A model generated the notes under the pieces. It ran no database searches. It saw nothing but the letters and a program-made list of their open reading frames with translations, and was not told the DNA's origin. The position numbers and the translations under genes are program-made. Below are positions 1 to 13,038 of a DNA stretch of 64,000 bases, one piece after another; the stretch's first letter is position 1, and every line of letters begins with the position of its first letter. Origin of the DNA: Cryptomeria japonica (Eukaryota > Streptophyta > Pinopsida > Cupressales > Cupressaceae); contig NC_081415.1 of assembly GCF_030272615.1 (NCBI RefSeq), positions 235,535,803 through 235,599,802 on the forward strand, given 5' to 3'.

Positions 1-610
1 TGACAGTCCTCATAGACATATGTCTACCATTTTTTTAATAACTTTTGATATACTAGACCAAATTCAAAATAAATTACATATTATTGTTCTACACTAGATT
101 CTATACACTAAAAATAAGAAGTTTGCATTTTTTATTATTTTGATGCAAGTTATGCCCAACGCACAAACAAGTACCAAATTTTCAAGATGCGGTCACTTCA
201 AAAAATCATTAAAAAACAAATACTCAGCGGAAAATTACAAAAAAATAAAAAACTTCTAGATCTAACTCTTACCTATCATCCTTACAAAGGGTTTTGCAAA
301 ATACTAAATCTAACTATATATTTTGTCTAGCACACGAAATCAGCTATGTTATGTTTTTCTGAATAAAATCAAGAACAATTTTTCGTGCATGAGAGGTTTG
401 ACCCTCTAAATATTATCCAATTTTAAAAAATTTTAGTAGTTTAGAAACAAGATTCAGAGTACTACAATTCTTATTCTTATTCTTTTCTCAACTCCTAGTT
501 GTGAGTGGATGACCTTCAAATATCTCTTTGAAGTTCAAGTTTACCTGTTTTTAGAAAAAAAGTGGCCACTTATACCCCTCTTTTTGTTCACCATCTTGGT
601 GCACTTACCC
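1..610 (+). mobile_element. Right end of a TIR transposon (family member A), truncated by the window edge
   Basis: These bases are closely similar, over their whole length, to the last 610 bases of the complete element at 9811-21706 (compare from about 21094). They finish with the same terminal sequence, which in reverse complement begins GGGTAAGTGCACCAAGATGG. Its first 24 bases match the left terminus of the complete element exactly. The base after the end begins CAAT, a candidate 4 bp target duplication whose partner lies outside the window. No coding sequence is visible here, as expected, because the complete element also has no gene in its last 2 kb. Confidence 0.88.
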
Positions 611-717
611 CAATATTTATTTTTTAATTTTGAATTAGCCTCTCTTTTTACTTTAAAAAGCTACTCGCAATGTTTAATTAATAAAAAATATTCAAAATCA
701 TCAAAATAGTAAAAAAA
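611..717. other. AT-rich flank, nothing recognised
   Basis: This is AT-rich sequence directly after the transposon end. No reading frame, RNA or repeat is recognised in it. Confidence 0.5.
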
Positions 718-817
718 TTATATTACCGGATTCGTGACTTCGAGATTTGCAAAAGGATATTTTTTGTTTTTTGAAAAAAAAAAATTTAATTGATGAAAAA
801 TTAGCCAAAAGTTGAAT

Positions 818-1028
818 TTGGCAAAAAAGAACAAAAAGTGGCCTTTTTGGTGCCACATGGCAGGCCACATAGGATAGTTTGGCCGAACTACCCTTAGTTT
901 CAACATTTCAAAAAAAAATGATTTTTTTATGGTGACTTTTCAACTAAGGGAGTTCGGCCGAACTCCTAGTGCCATTTCAGCACCATGCAGCCAAGGAGTA
1001 GTCCGATTGAACTGAGTTCGATCGAACT
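818..1028. repeat. Cluster of four 14 bp palindromes in an inverted-repeat context
   Basis: The palindrome AGTTCGGCCGAACT is perfect at 951-964. Variants sit at 876-889, about 1000-1012, and 1015-1028 (AGTTCGATCGAACT, also perfect). The stretch around 881-903 is nearly the inverted complement of 938-959, so the block could form a hairpin. Just before it, 818-860 has a GAACAAAAAGTGGCC...CCACATGGCA pattern resembling the inner part of the left TIR of the element at 9811. It could be the damaged left end of another relative, but the outermost TIR bases are not found. Confidence 0.5.
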
Positions 1029-1102
1029 ATCCTTCATTGGCCCAAAATGTGACACAACTCCATGCTTTTTCCTGTATATACACATACATATAATCATATA
1101 TG

Positions 1103-1124
1103 CACACACACACACACACACACA
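1103..1124 (+). repeat. (CA)n microsatellite
   Basis: Eleven CA units in a row are read directly. Short frames running through it are artefacts. Confidence 0.95.
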
Positions 1125-2952
1125 GAGAAAGTTGTTTATGGCTATGTTTGTTGGATCAAATTCCAAAATCACCAAAATTGTGAATGTTGGAATAATCTTA
1201 AAATGAAAACCATCTTTACAATTGCATTCTAAAAATAAAATTGAAATGATAAATAGATTAAATCTAAAACTGAAACTCCCTTTTATTTCTCACTATAAAA
1301 TTGAAATGATAATGCTAGTTTGAATAATCTCAATGGGACTCTGCATTTTATCTTCATTGTACCCTGAAAAAGAAGCATTATTTGTTATAATTTGTTAGAC
1401 AAAAGTTGAAAACTTCAAATGTTGAAAAATTAAGAAAATATTAACAAAATCTCTTGACTGTAATAGGAAACTCATTTATTTTTGTGACCGAAAAGCTATG
1501 AAAATGTTATTTGTTTATATATGTTTTCTTATTAACACACACATATAACTGATATATATGTATGTAATATATGCATACTTGTGATATAACTTCTTAAAAT
1601 TAATATTGTATAATAATTTAAATTGCTGCTATAAAAATGTGCATTCTAATTTTCATTGAAATTGCATTTGGAATAGAACAACATAAGAAATATCATGTTC
1701 ATTATGCATAAAAAGTTATTGAGTTTCATATTTGCATTGGAAATAACAAGCATTTACATAATCCTATCATGACATCATTATAGGTGAATTTTGCATTAGT
1801 ATGTATATAAAGATGATGAAAAAAATAGTTAAACTCATTAGGCATATGTTTGAATGTCTACAATTCAAAGAAGTAGATTAAATTTTCCATGTGTGTTTGG
1901 GTTATGATTCCAAGAAAAGGTGCCAAATATGGGTAAGTAGAGAAGGATGATCCACTTTTTCAGTAAGATCTAGCTATTTTTAAGTGCTTTGGCCAAAGCC
2001 ATGTTCATTGAAATATATGAATTAGCCTAGAAAAATTATTGATATGTTTCTTTACCATAGCTTGATAATAGGGAATTCCATTATCATGTTTTTATATATG
2101 CATGTAGATGTATCGGATTGCACCAAGGTTTCCATCCTACCACTATTTCTAAGTAGCTAGGATATTCATGTATAGGGTCAGGTATTCTTCAAAGCATGAA
2201 GAATATTAGGGAAGAAATATTGTTTCATGGTTGGGAGGAAAAGCACCAGGGCCATGTTCCCATCCTCGGCTTGCAGATGACCATGTGGGTTGAAGGCAAC
2301 CAAGGACATTGTTATGAACTTGTATTTATCATTTTTGTAATTTTATATTTTATCGATTGATTATTGATGTACACATGCAATGAAAACCATTATTTTAAAA
2401 AGTACTTGAGATATATGTGTGCTATTAACTAGAATAAGCAATTAAACTCAAAAATTATAATTTGTCATTTTATTAATTATGGAGTAAATGCTTTATTTCT
2501 CCTTAATTAAGTGGGAAAAATGAGTAATTAATTAATTTGTGAGATAATTAAGGTATGAAACCTTACACCCTTAGAGAAAGTGGATAGATGAGATGCAAGG
2601 GGGTACTTTGGAGTGCCTTATGAGTATAAATAAGTCTTTGATCTATGTGACATGTAACAAGGCATATGTCACATGTGTAGCATCATAGATTGTCACCCTT
2701 GACAATTTCACACTAGGTTTAGCACCCTTTTTGCATGCATACTTAATTATGCTCGTAATGTGAATCTTTTAGGGCCTAGTTGAGGTAAATCCATGGACAC
2801 TTGACACTTCAAGAGAGAAAAATGTTGAGACACTAGTGTCAAGCATTAGTGTCTTGGTATTGCATGTAATTTTCAAATAGGTGAAAAACTTGAATGTTAG
2901 TCTTTGGTGTCTTGAGAATTGTACCTTGTTGGCCTAACACAAAAATGTCTTC
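1125..2952. other. Intergenic, no gene recognised
   Basis: This is AT-rich DNA with no long reading frame, no recognisable protein similarity and no clear repeat. It lies between member A and the start of inverted-duplication arm 1. Confidence 0.5.
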
Positions 2953-3526
2953 GATATATGTTTAGAAGAATATATTTAAACAACCCTCTTTCTCTAATTT
3001 GAGGATATACCTTCTAAGGGGGAGTTTGTCTAAACACATAATCTATCTATGAGAAGCACTCAAGCCCACTACAATTTGGAAATTTTATTACAGTGAAGCT
3101 ACAGTTAGGTGTTGTTGATGTTTTTTAGTTATTGTCATTTTTATAGTATGCACTTTAACACTTGTGGGACTTCAAAGAGAACTACATCATCACCATGTGT
3201 GGGATCTACGAAAGGGTTTCACATCTAAGGTAACTCTATCATTGCAACATTTATGTTATTTATTTTTCCTCTGCTCCTATGAGAGTACACACTCTTTATC
3301 ATCATCATATTTTTTGTTGTTGTGGAGATGAGAACATTGACATGAGGCTTGACTAAGGAAAGCCCCTATACAACATAAATATTTCCCCTCTTTCATTTGT
3401 ACATGAATAGAAATAGATGATTTCTATAATTTAAAGAATTAGAGGAGAACATAGTGGGTTGTACCAGGGATCATCAAACTTAACATATTATGTAAAACCT
3501 AAATACATTGGCACCTAGCATTATTG

Positions 3527-6500
3527 TGTAGTGCCCTCCCTAATTCACCCCTTATGAGAGGATGTGATAAATAATTTTGGATTTTCCTATGTCCTTGGTG
3601 CCTCTTGTTTCATTCTTAATATTGATATTCTCTTGACAATAGTGGATTGATTATGATTACTATGTTGATTCAAAGATATAGTTTTAATATTAAAGATAGG
3701 ACAATGCTGAGCTTCGTGATTATTGCACTATTTAGGATATGCAGTTCATGATTATTTCTTATGATGATTTATCTTGTGCTAGACATTTCATATTGACAAA
3801 TGACATTATGGTTTTATATGGATGATTATTTATTTGGGACTAATATGATGATGGACTCATAGTTGGTGATTTATGTGCACTCATTACTCATGCGAGGTAT
3901 ATATTTGCTTATGATGATATGGTGGTATCTTGATAGTACTAACACCACCTCATGGTTATATTGGATATGATGATAATGATGGTGCTAAGTTGTCACAATT
4001 GTTTTACTACTGCGTTTGTGAAAGAGACGATGTCATACCACTCGTCATGAGCACGATATGATGTTGCAATTCTCTTTGGCCTATCTAATTATTTTATATT
4101 ATATATGCGTTGTTGTGTGTACATTGGTGGTTACATGTTTGTAGGTACTAGACATCGACTCCACCTGGCTCCACAGGTGTAAGCGTGTCTTTATCCCAAT
4201 GGAAAGTTGATCGAAGGTGACATGAGATCCCATTCTATAGTCTAGGTTTAGCTAGTATCCTATCAATTAGTGTCTTGGTTAGAGTTCCATTGTTAGCGTC
4301 ATGTGGTATTTCATGTTACCCTATGCTAGGTTGCCTTATGGATTTGTGATTATTAATTAAATTATTAACTAATTAACTGGTTTATATAGTTTATTAATAT
4401 TAAATTAAATTAATGGATGACATTGATATTTAATATAATGGCGTATTTAATTATTGAGGGGTATTATTTATTAATGATATTTTGTGGATCATAATATTTG
4501 GCATTTATAGTTATGCATGAAAGATTATTTATTTATTTATTATATTTTATATGTATGTGGGAGATATTAATGGTATTCAGTTTAAATTATATTGGCTAGA
4601 GCATTTATATTTATCCGTACATTTAATTATTTGTTTACTGTTTATTTATTTATTTATTGTTGTCTTATCTATTTATTGGTTATTTATTTGTTATTATTTA
4701 TTTTCTTACCCCTTGTTTTGATTGACCTTTTTGGGAGTTGTGTTTGTGAGATAATACTATTTAATTGTTTATTTATTTATTTATATTATTTTTGTGGTTT
4801 AACATTTATTGGGCTATTTATTTATTTATTTTAATTATTAGCCCTTTCTATTTTATTTATTAGTTAATGAGTTTATTTACTATTTATTGTTATTTTACCT
4901 TTTACCTATTTATTTATTTATATATTATTTACTTTACTTACCCTCTTTTATTATTGGTTGTTAGATTTGGGAATTGAGATAATATTATTTTATATTATTA
5001 TTATTATGATTTTCAATAGGGTTGGTAGGAAATATAATATTTTAGACTATTTTCATTGGTTGAGAAATTTTATAGTTTTTGATTAATTTCTATTTATTGG
5101 GAGATTTGAGTTTATTGTGGTGTGGCTTGGTTGGAGAATTTTTTGAATTTTTTTTATTGTTGATGAACAATTTTTGCAAATGATTTGGCTTATGAAGTTT
5201 TGGCTTGGATTTGCTTGAGGCTGCTATTTTTGTTGGTGGATTGAAAATTTGGCTTGTCACTTCTGTAACAATTTTGCATTCCATAGCTTCTATTTTCTAG
5301 GTTGGGGATTTTAAATCTTCTTATGCAACTTGATTTAAAAAGATTGTATTCTTCGTGTCTATGAAAATATATGGTTAATGTATTCGGTGGAATTTTATTC
5401 TTGATTTTGGCTATTGGGAATTTTGGTATTTGTTCGTTTCTCGTGCCTCTGAATTACCATGAACGAGTCTATCCCTATATTGTTTTATGCTTGGTTTATT
5501 GGTTGTATTATTCTTTGGGAGTATAAAAGTTTCCACCCCCTTGAGAATACCTTTAGTGTTGTGCTTTGAATATGGAGTTTGGTTTCTGTTTTGTACGGTC
5601 AGGTGGATCTTGACTTTGTGAAAGAACTTTGTAATGCCACAAGGCCATGTACTTGGTTTTGGTATTGGTTTTGTAATTTTGATCTTGTCTAAGGTCATTT
5701 TATACCTTATTTCGTCGAGTTGGCTATGGTTATGTACTTAGCTGATTATTTTAATTGGCAATTCTGAGTCTCCTTGCTCTTTGTTTTGAATGCGCTATAT
5801 TGATGAGTATATGCGCTAAATAATATGTCGTATGTGCTATTGTACCGTGTATATGTGCTAGTCTGGAGGGCATATGCATTGAAATCTTCCTTGTATTTTC
5901 TAGACTATGACTTATATGCACTAGATCATGTTTTGTATGCATTGTTTTACATTTTATTTGTGCTAATCTATTGCTTAAATGCATGATTCTGGTCTTTATA
6001 TGTGTTGAACTATCATTTGAATGAATCGTTCTAGTTTTTATAAGCGTTGTTGGTTTTTGCGAATGTGTTGCATCAGTCGATGATTATGTTGATCCGTTGT
6101 GTTTCATTTTCTAACTTTATTTTTTGTTATATGGTCTTCACCAGTCCAGAGGCTGATTTTCAGATTCTTGTGAGTTCCTGTGATAGTTCTAGATTGATTT
6201 ATTTGATCAGTGATGGTATTTATGTTATTTATGGATTTAGAAAGATGGATATGCCTTGCTATTGATTATTAGGCTCATATTGGATATATGTGATATTATG
6301 ATTATTGGATATTATCTAGTTTCATGTTGTCGATGTATGAGGCTGGGTTATTGGTATTTTGATATGCATTTATTACTATTTATCATCTTGATATAGAGAA
6401 CCCTAGATAATTGGGTTATGTTTATTTGAGAGCCCTTTTCTTTATATGCATTGTGTATATTGTACCCTAAGGTCTAGGAGCATGATAGGTGGAATGGGAT

Positions 6501-8296
6501 TCCAAGTGAGTGTTGGGGTCATGAGGAATAGACCGCCAAGAAATCCTTGAAATAGGTGTTGGGGTCTAGACCGCTAGGAAATCTCATTGGGTATTTATTG
6601 TACAAACAAGTGATAACTTAATTAATTAATCCTAGGTGGGATGGGTAGAAGTAAATAACTTTAATAAGATAAGAAATGGATGTGTGGTGCCCCTACTTTG
6701 TCCTTGGATTGTTATTATGGAACCAGGAAGGGTTTGGGAAGACCTTGGTGATCCAGGTAAACCAAATTCCCTTGATTTCTTCAATGGATGTTGGGACAAG
6801 TTCCCAAGTTCCCATTGTCATTTTATGGTGATAACATGCAATGACACTCCTTCCCTACATGTAGGTCCTAGAACCTTAAGCCTTGATTTTGTGAGAATCC
6901 TTTGGAGGTCTTATGTCTTATGTCTTGTTCTTTTAATTTAGTCATGTGATGTGATTTGGCATATTGTTCATATGGTTGCCTTTTAGTTGTGGTTGTTAGG
7001 TGTCAGCCTAGATCTAGAGTGTGTGTGGGATCTTGTGTCATTATTTGTAGTATGGGGGGTGGTTCCTTATGGCTCCACATGGCTGGGTGGGTTGATGTCT
7101 TCTTCCATTGGGATGTTCTTCTTTTTGTTGGATGACAATGTGCTTGGATATGGATTCTTATCTCTTCAACTTGTACATGTATTTTTGAGTGGATTTTATG
7201 CACTTTGTGGGTTAGTAGCAAAGATTAGGAAACTATGTAGTAGATTAGGAAAATGTGTATCTTGATGTAATAGGATTATTTTAATATTGGTGATGTCATT
7301 GTAATCATATGTAGTTGGATAATGATGTTGTAGATGAGACTATGGTTCTTGAAGTAGGATATGATGTAGTACTCTTTAGAGATGTATAATGTATCTTGGA
7401 TATGTCCTTATTCTTATAATTTATGATTGATAATTCATGATGGATTAATAGATTCTGTTTGGACTAAAAATATGTGTATCTTTTGTTATTTAATTGAGAA
7501 TTATGCTTTAGACCTTTATGGAATCTTCTATTAGAAAAATGGGAAACGATTGTGCTTTAGAATTGATGTTTGGAATTGTATAGATAATTGATGGTTAGGG
7601 ATAAGTGAATAAGAACATTTGGATTTGGTGCTCTAAAATGAACCTATAGCATATAAGTAATTGAGATGTAAGTGAATATGCATATGGCTATCTAGATGGA
7701 TGTTCTCTATGATGATCATTAGGAGTATTGTAGAAAGGATACTCTTGCAAGACTTTTTTTATATCCTCGAAGACTGTTATCCTTGTAAATAAAGTTGTGG
7801 ATTCTATTGGAATGGATTATGTTATTTCTATCATGTGTAATGGTGATGTGAGACGTGTGTTAGATTTGGATGGCTTGACCTTCTAGGAAATGAATTTAGT
7901 TGATGAAATGTATCCTTAAGTATGATGGCTTAGATTAATGGTTACTTTCCTATGATTTAGTTTCAATAAATATTAAATTAATGTAGGAAGTGATGTTGTA
8001 GAGTTTTATGATGTTTCTTATATTATTAGAGTCATGTTAAGTGATGGTGTTGAGGTACCCTAGGGAAGGTTGATCTATGTGATGTTGATATTTCCGCTTA
8101 CGTACTTATGTTCTTATGATCATGTTTGAGTTGATTATGTGCATGTTTAGATAATGTATGTATTATTTGAGATCATGCCAAGATAATGTTTATGTTTATT
8201 TAAGTTACATGTGTTAATTAGGAGAAATAAAAAGGTATCTCTATATTTGGTTGTTAGTTTGTTAGTTTTCTTTAGGGTATTTTGGCGGGCATTACA
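3527..8296. mobile_element. 4.77 kb TG...CA insertion, probable giant solo LTR
   Basis: The element begins TGTAGTGCCC and ends GGGCATTACA, an imperfect inverted pair of the type found on plant Gypsy LTRs. It is flanked by a 5 bp direct repeat TATTG at 3522-3526 and 8297-8301. The sister arm carries the uninterrupted site with a single TATTG (56040-56044, minus strand), which proves insertion. I found no second copy of the terminal sequence inside, no primer-binding site and no pol domain, so a solo LTR is the simplest reading. The interior is AT-rich with TATT runs at about 4500-4950. Alternatives are an internally deleted LTR element or an unknown DNA element with 5 bp target duplications. 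Confidence 0.75.
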
Positions 8297-8301
8297 TATT
8301 G

Positions 8302-9806
8302 TCCTACCTTTCTACCTTAATTTTTAGTGACAAGTTTCTAGACCTCTACTCATTCTATTCTAGTTTATGATTCTATATTTCAAAACACTTAGACACTAAT
8401 GCCCCGTACTATCATCTTGCCAAATCTTCTCCAAATGCTAGCACTAGGTTCCTTTTTGTATCACCTTCTTAGATCTGCTTTTTTTTTTGTCTTCTATTTT
8501 ATATCATCTACATTTTTTTAAGTTTGTTCAATTTAGTCATTATTAGCTTAGTCCATTATACACACTCAATTCATATCACTTACAACAAAAGGAGTGTGAA
8601 CCCAGAAAAATTAACTCTTCCTTGAGGATAGTAGCCATACTCATCCACATTCTATCATGCACTTGAGGTCATCACAATGGTTAAAGAGCTTTATGTTTCC
8701 TACTAGGCCAAAATAGTAGAAAATATAGTCACTTTTGAATCAAATTTAAAATTTATTCCTCTACTCAAGACTTAAAATCACAAGTTAAAACTAAGATATA
8801 GACCAAAATTTATTATCACTCTCTCCTAAAGCCTCCCAATATCATGCCTTAATCAAGAAACTATATAGCTCAATATAGACGAGGTTTTTATTTTTGTAGG
8901 GATGGACAATATAAGAGTTATTGTTATGAAATTTAATAAGTTATTAAGTTGAAATAAATTCTCTCTGAAGTATAAAACATAATTGGCCACTTCATAGTAG
9001 GTTGTGAGGTAAATGAGGGGATATATTATCTCTTTGGTCCAACAAGGAATCCATTTCCCATTTCACTAAAATAAAAATATTTTATAATTAAATAATTGAA
9101 AGTAATTATCGATGGCAGACAAATAGACCATACATTTTTTAGCATTGGGGATAAGCACAAAGAATACTAGAGTAGAATCAATTCTCTACCCCTTGTCTCA
9201 ATAGGAATTCCAAATTAGAGCTATGGTGGAGAAGTTGATGAGCATATCCCATAAAATATCATTGATTTCGACAATTCTTTTAAAGCCTTGAAGATGAAGG
9301 ATATCCTATAAATGTTGAGTGGCTACTATTGCAAACTATCATTGAGATGATGTAAATTTTCTCCTCTATTGAATTTTTTAAAATTTTGAATTGACTATAA
9401 GACCCAAATGGGTATCTAAATTCTTTTTTATGAGAAAAAATACCCTCTAAGGTTGTCATAACAATAAATATTTTTTATTTTTTCCCTTTGGGTGGAATGT
9501 ATTATCAAAGTACTTGAGAAATCAACAGATTCATTAGCGTTTTTTTGCCATCTTCAAATGTTCAAGTTTTTCTTGTTCTCATTTGGTATAATGTCTTCAA
9601 GGTTTGGATTTATCAACTTTTATATTCACATAAATATTGTTTTAATATTTTGGTGTCAAACATTTTTCATGGTTGTTGATGGGAGGTAAAGATTAATGGA
9701 TGGTGCATGTTTTAAAAAATATCGATATGATAAATTTAAAATATTTTATAATTAAATGCTTTATGCTAGGTTGGCATAAAATGAGGCTTATTAATTCAAA
9801 TAGTTC
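8302..9806. other. Duplicated non-coding flank (arm 1)
   Basis: This stretch is homologous to 54530-56039 reversed. Small frames occur in both copies, for example at 9492-9689, but they are not preserved between copies and show no family similarity, so I do not call a gene. Confidence 0.6.
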
Positions 9807-9810
9807 AAGA

Positions 9811-9834
9811 GGGTAAGTGCACCAAGATGGTGAA
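9811..9834 (+). repeat. Left terminal inverted repeat
   Basis: The outer 21 bases are identical to the inverted right terminus. The next bases diverge, then AAGTGGCCAC (about 9840-9849) is again shared with the right end. Target duplication AAGA precedes it. Confidence 0.95.
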
Positions 9835-9875
9835 CAGAAAAGTGGCCACATGCCAAAAAAAACCAATTTTTTCAT

Positions 9876-10133
9876 AACCCGTGCGGGTTCTAATAATAAA
9901 AAAATGTGCTAGGCTTGGCAACACCAAGCCTAGAGGAGAAATAATTTTTAAAACCAAAAGTTCCTTCAAAACCCCTTTTTTTTAAATAAAAAATTTAAAG
10001 TTTCTCAGAACCCATATGGGTTTTGAGAAACATATTTATTTTGTGTAGGCCACGATTTTTGGCCATTTTCAATGCCAAAACTCATGGAACAACAATAAGG
10101 AGAAGCAAAAAAGACATAGAACCCACATGGGTT
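9876..10133. promoter_or_regulatory. Left subterminal palindromes (three copies)
   Basis: Related 14 bp palindromes occur at 9876-9889 (AACCCGTGCGGGTT), 10009-10022 (AACCCATATGGGTT) and 10120-10133 (AACCCACATGGGTT). The second is extended by flanking TCTCA/TGAGA arms. They share the consensus AACCCGTACGGGTT with six copies near the right end. Repeated short sites inside both ends are typical transposase-binding sites in DNA transposons; that function is inferred here. Confidence 0.75.
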
Positions 10134-10178
10134 TGCGACTATTTTGGGTTTTCCCAACATCGAGAGCAATTTTCAACA

Positions 10179-13038
10179 ATGGCACCCCATCGAACAGGTA
10201 AGATTTGATTTGTCTGATTTTTTTTGTTTGCATTTTAATTAAAATAGGGTTTTTAATTTATTTAAGTTTTGTTTTTATTAATTTGATGTCAAATTCTTCA
10301 AGCAATCCCCAAAAATGAAATAGACAACAAAGACCTCCTCCTGCACAAGCAACACAAGAAAACCCTATTAACATTGCACAAGAGCAACAAGAAAACCCTC
10401 AAAATCCTAAAAATGCTGCTCCTCAACAACCACCACCATCCCTGAAAGCCTCCACATCCTCCATTAGATCATGTAGATGCCACACAAGAGGATCTCATCA
10501 ATTGCCTTACACAAAATAGTGCCCAAATTTCTATATTGGTGAATAGGTTGAGGACCTCTAGGCTTGAGCACCACTCAACCCTCCCCAAAACACTAGAAAC
10601 AATGGCTAATAGTGAAAATGAGGTATCTAGGGAGGTTGCAAAATGGGGTTCATGGAGGGATAGATGTCAAACATTTTATGCAGATGGGTTGTCATATGAT
10701 CAAGTGAAGAAAAAGGGCATAGGTAAAGATGACATATTTGCTCTTTTCACCGATCCTATTACTAGTAACAACCTAGAATAAAATACGACTCGATTTCCTC
10801 TACATTGGTGTGTTCATGCTAGGTTGAAAGAAGATTTTTGGGATAGGTGGTATATGGTCTTTGACCAACCACCTTGTAATAATTGGGAGGTGCCTCTATA
10901 TTTTTTGAGAAAGTTGTATTGTAAGTTTATCCTCTCGACAAGAAGCAAAATTACTTTGACATCCGACAATTTCAGGGTAGAGGGAGAGGCTCTATGTAGG
11001 ATAGACCTAGGGCCCATAGGGTGGTAGAACCACAACATAGGAGGCGTATAGCTCCTAAACCCATGGTTCATGTCACTGCCCCTATATCCTTGAAGGAGTC
11101 TATGGAATTACAGACTCTTCAAGTAGCTGCATCATTGACTAATGTCATTGTTCAACATGGCACACATTTGGTCAGAGCAGAGGATGTACCAACACCTGCA
11201 TCACCTCCTTCATCAGTGGCACAACAACACATCCTTCCTTAGTGACACCTCCTTCATCAGGAGCACCTCATGCATCATTCGGCACAAGCCAGCCCATTCA
11301 ACATATGTGCCCCACCTGCCAAGGTGTATGTTATGGTGTAGACACTGACGCGTACGAGGATGGTTCAACATATCATTCATGTATATGTTGTGGGAGTAGA
11401 TGTCATGCTTCTACTATAGAGGATGTGGCCCTCACGGACAAACTGCTCAATATGTTGTAGCCTCTCTATCAGACACAGGTATGTTTAATTATGTTTATGA
11501 CATGTTATCAATTAAGTGACTAAATCTTATAAAAAGAAATGAATTTTTATTTTTAAAACAATTTAAAGTGACATATAAATAAAATGCATTGCAGGGTGTA
11601 GTAGGTGGTGGGAGTTCACCACATACTGTTCAATCGACTCCATGGTCACGAGTAGTTTCGCCACCGGAGGTAAAGATTTGTAAATTTGTTAAAAATATAA
11701 TAATACATTGGTTTCAAAATATCTTTTGTTAATTATATGTATCATTACTTGGTATTTTGTAGGGCTTATCAGTGGTTGAGATGTCCCAACTTGATGATAT
11801 CATGCTTTCGGCCATTGACTTTGGCCAAGATAGCTATGCGGTACCATTTAGATTTATATATTTTTGACTTAAGTGATATATTAAATACATGCTCTTTTCC
11901 CTTATCTTAATTTTTTTTCGTTAGTTTACCCCACCTACCTCAAGGACATCTCATGTGAGAAAGCCATCCTCTAGCACTCCAAGGCAGAAAAATATATCCT
12001 CTCAGACACCCAAACGACAGAAGGTAATTCACTACAATTTAAATTCAATTGTTGAAATGTATTATGATTAAACATGTATATGTAGATATTGATAAATGTA
12101 CTTAATTTATTTGTTCTATATACATAAACATATGGGGTTTACGAAATTAATGAATGCACCTGATGTCGATGAGGTTCAGCAGAGGGAAGAGGTGATATCT
12201 TCATATTCACTTTGGATTTCATTATTGCTTGTTCGAAATAACTAAATCATTTTATGTCTATATCATATGATATCATTTTTCATACAGGAAATGGTAATAG
12301 CTGCATCAGATTTGACTAGGCCTCGTGATGTTACAGGAGAACTATACGAGGCTTCAGTGTGCATTTTTTGTACATATGTTAAAAATATTTGTTTTATCTA
12401 GTTTGTCAATAACTTTGGGTTATTAACATGTATGATTGTCTTTAAACTATTACAGGCCCCTTCCAAACTTCCTACTATTATTCTACCATTCCATTTCAAT
12501 AGAAGTCCTACACATATATTATGGGATCCAACACGAGGAAGGGAAAAGGTATGTCTATCTTAGATCAACTCCTTTTCACTAAGTGCACAACGGAGTTGAA
12601 ACTATCTAGTTAACTCATTTTGGATCACTTACCATGGATACAGGAAATGGTTGTAACTGATTCATCTGTGAATTTGCCTCCTATGACCACAACACATCCA
12701 TCTGAGGCTCCGGTATGCTTTAGTTTTTTAGTCTATTATTTTTTAGTTATTATGTTTTATTTGACATATATGTTATTAACATGTATTAATGTTGTTTTAC
12801 TAGTTACATCCTCCTTCAGGACATCCCATGGATCCTCGGCCTCAACAAATTGCAGAAGATAGAGATGAGGTAATCAACATTTCAATTTCAAACAATTTAG
12901 AGTTCAATATTTAGTTATTTTGATGTTATATTGAGAAAATATATCTGATTCGACATTTGAATTGTTCTTGTGCAGCCACCTATAGAGCCACGTATTGCTT
13001 TGAAGAGGCTCGATTTTGATGATCTGCCACGATCATAG
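10179..13038 (+). pseudogene. Transposon accessory gene, unknown family, intron-rich, damaged
   Basis: I do not recognise the family. The reading is of about eleven small exons with GT/AG borders. Clear ones are 11595-11669, 11763-11840, 11925-12023, 12456-12548, 12644-12712, 12804-12869 and a last exon 12976-13038 encoding PPIEPRIALKRLDFDDLPRS. The large second exon (about 10303-11478) has a Pro/Gln-rich start. A core with WGSWRDRCQTFYADGLSY (about 10647-10700) is followed by FWDRWYMVFDQPP, then a Cys pair region CPTCQGVC...CICCGSRCH (11311-11404) resembling a zinc-binding site. The core frame has an in-frame TAA at 10779-10781, and the segments 11021-11242 and 11242-11460 lie in other frames, so this copy is damaged. 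The same order of parts is found at 57311-59156. Start and N-terminal frame are uncertain; ATG at 10179 begins a 19-base first exon. Confidence 0.72.

Noticed and set aside
4592-4834. 80-codon hydrophobic frame resembling a membrane protein
   Set aside because: It is made of TATT-rich low-complexity sequence inside the LTR-like insertion; Leu/Tyr/Ile runs are expected from that composition.
3527-8296. Full-length LTR retrotransposon
   Set aside because: I found no second copy of the terminal sequence inside, no primer-binding site and no pol motifs, so solo LTR is preferred.
9492-9689. Frame with a weakly similar counterpart at 54648-54860 that could be a duplicated gene
   Set aside because: The two copies differ by frameshifting indels and have no family features; similarity comes from the inverted duplication of non-coding DNA.
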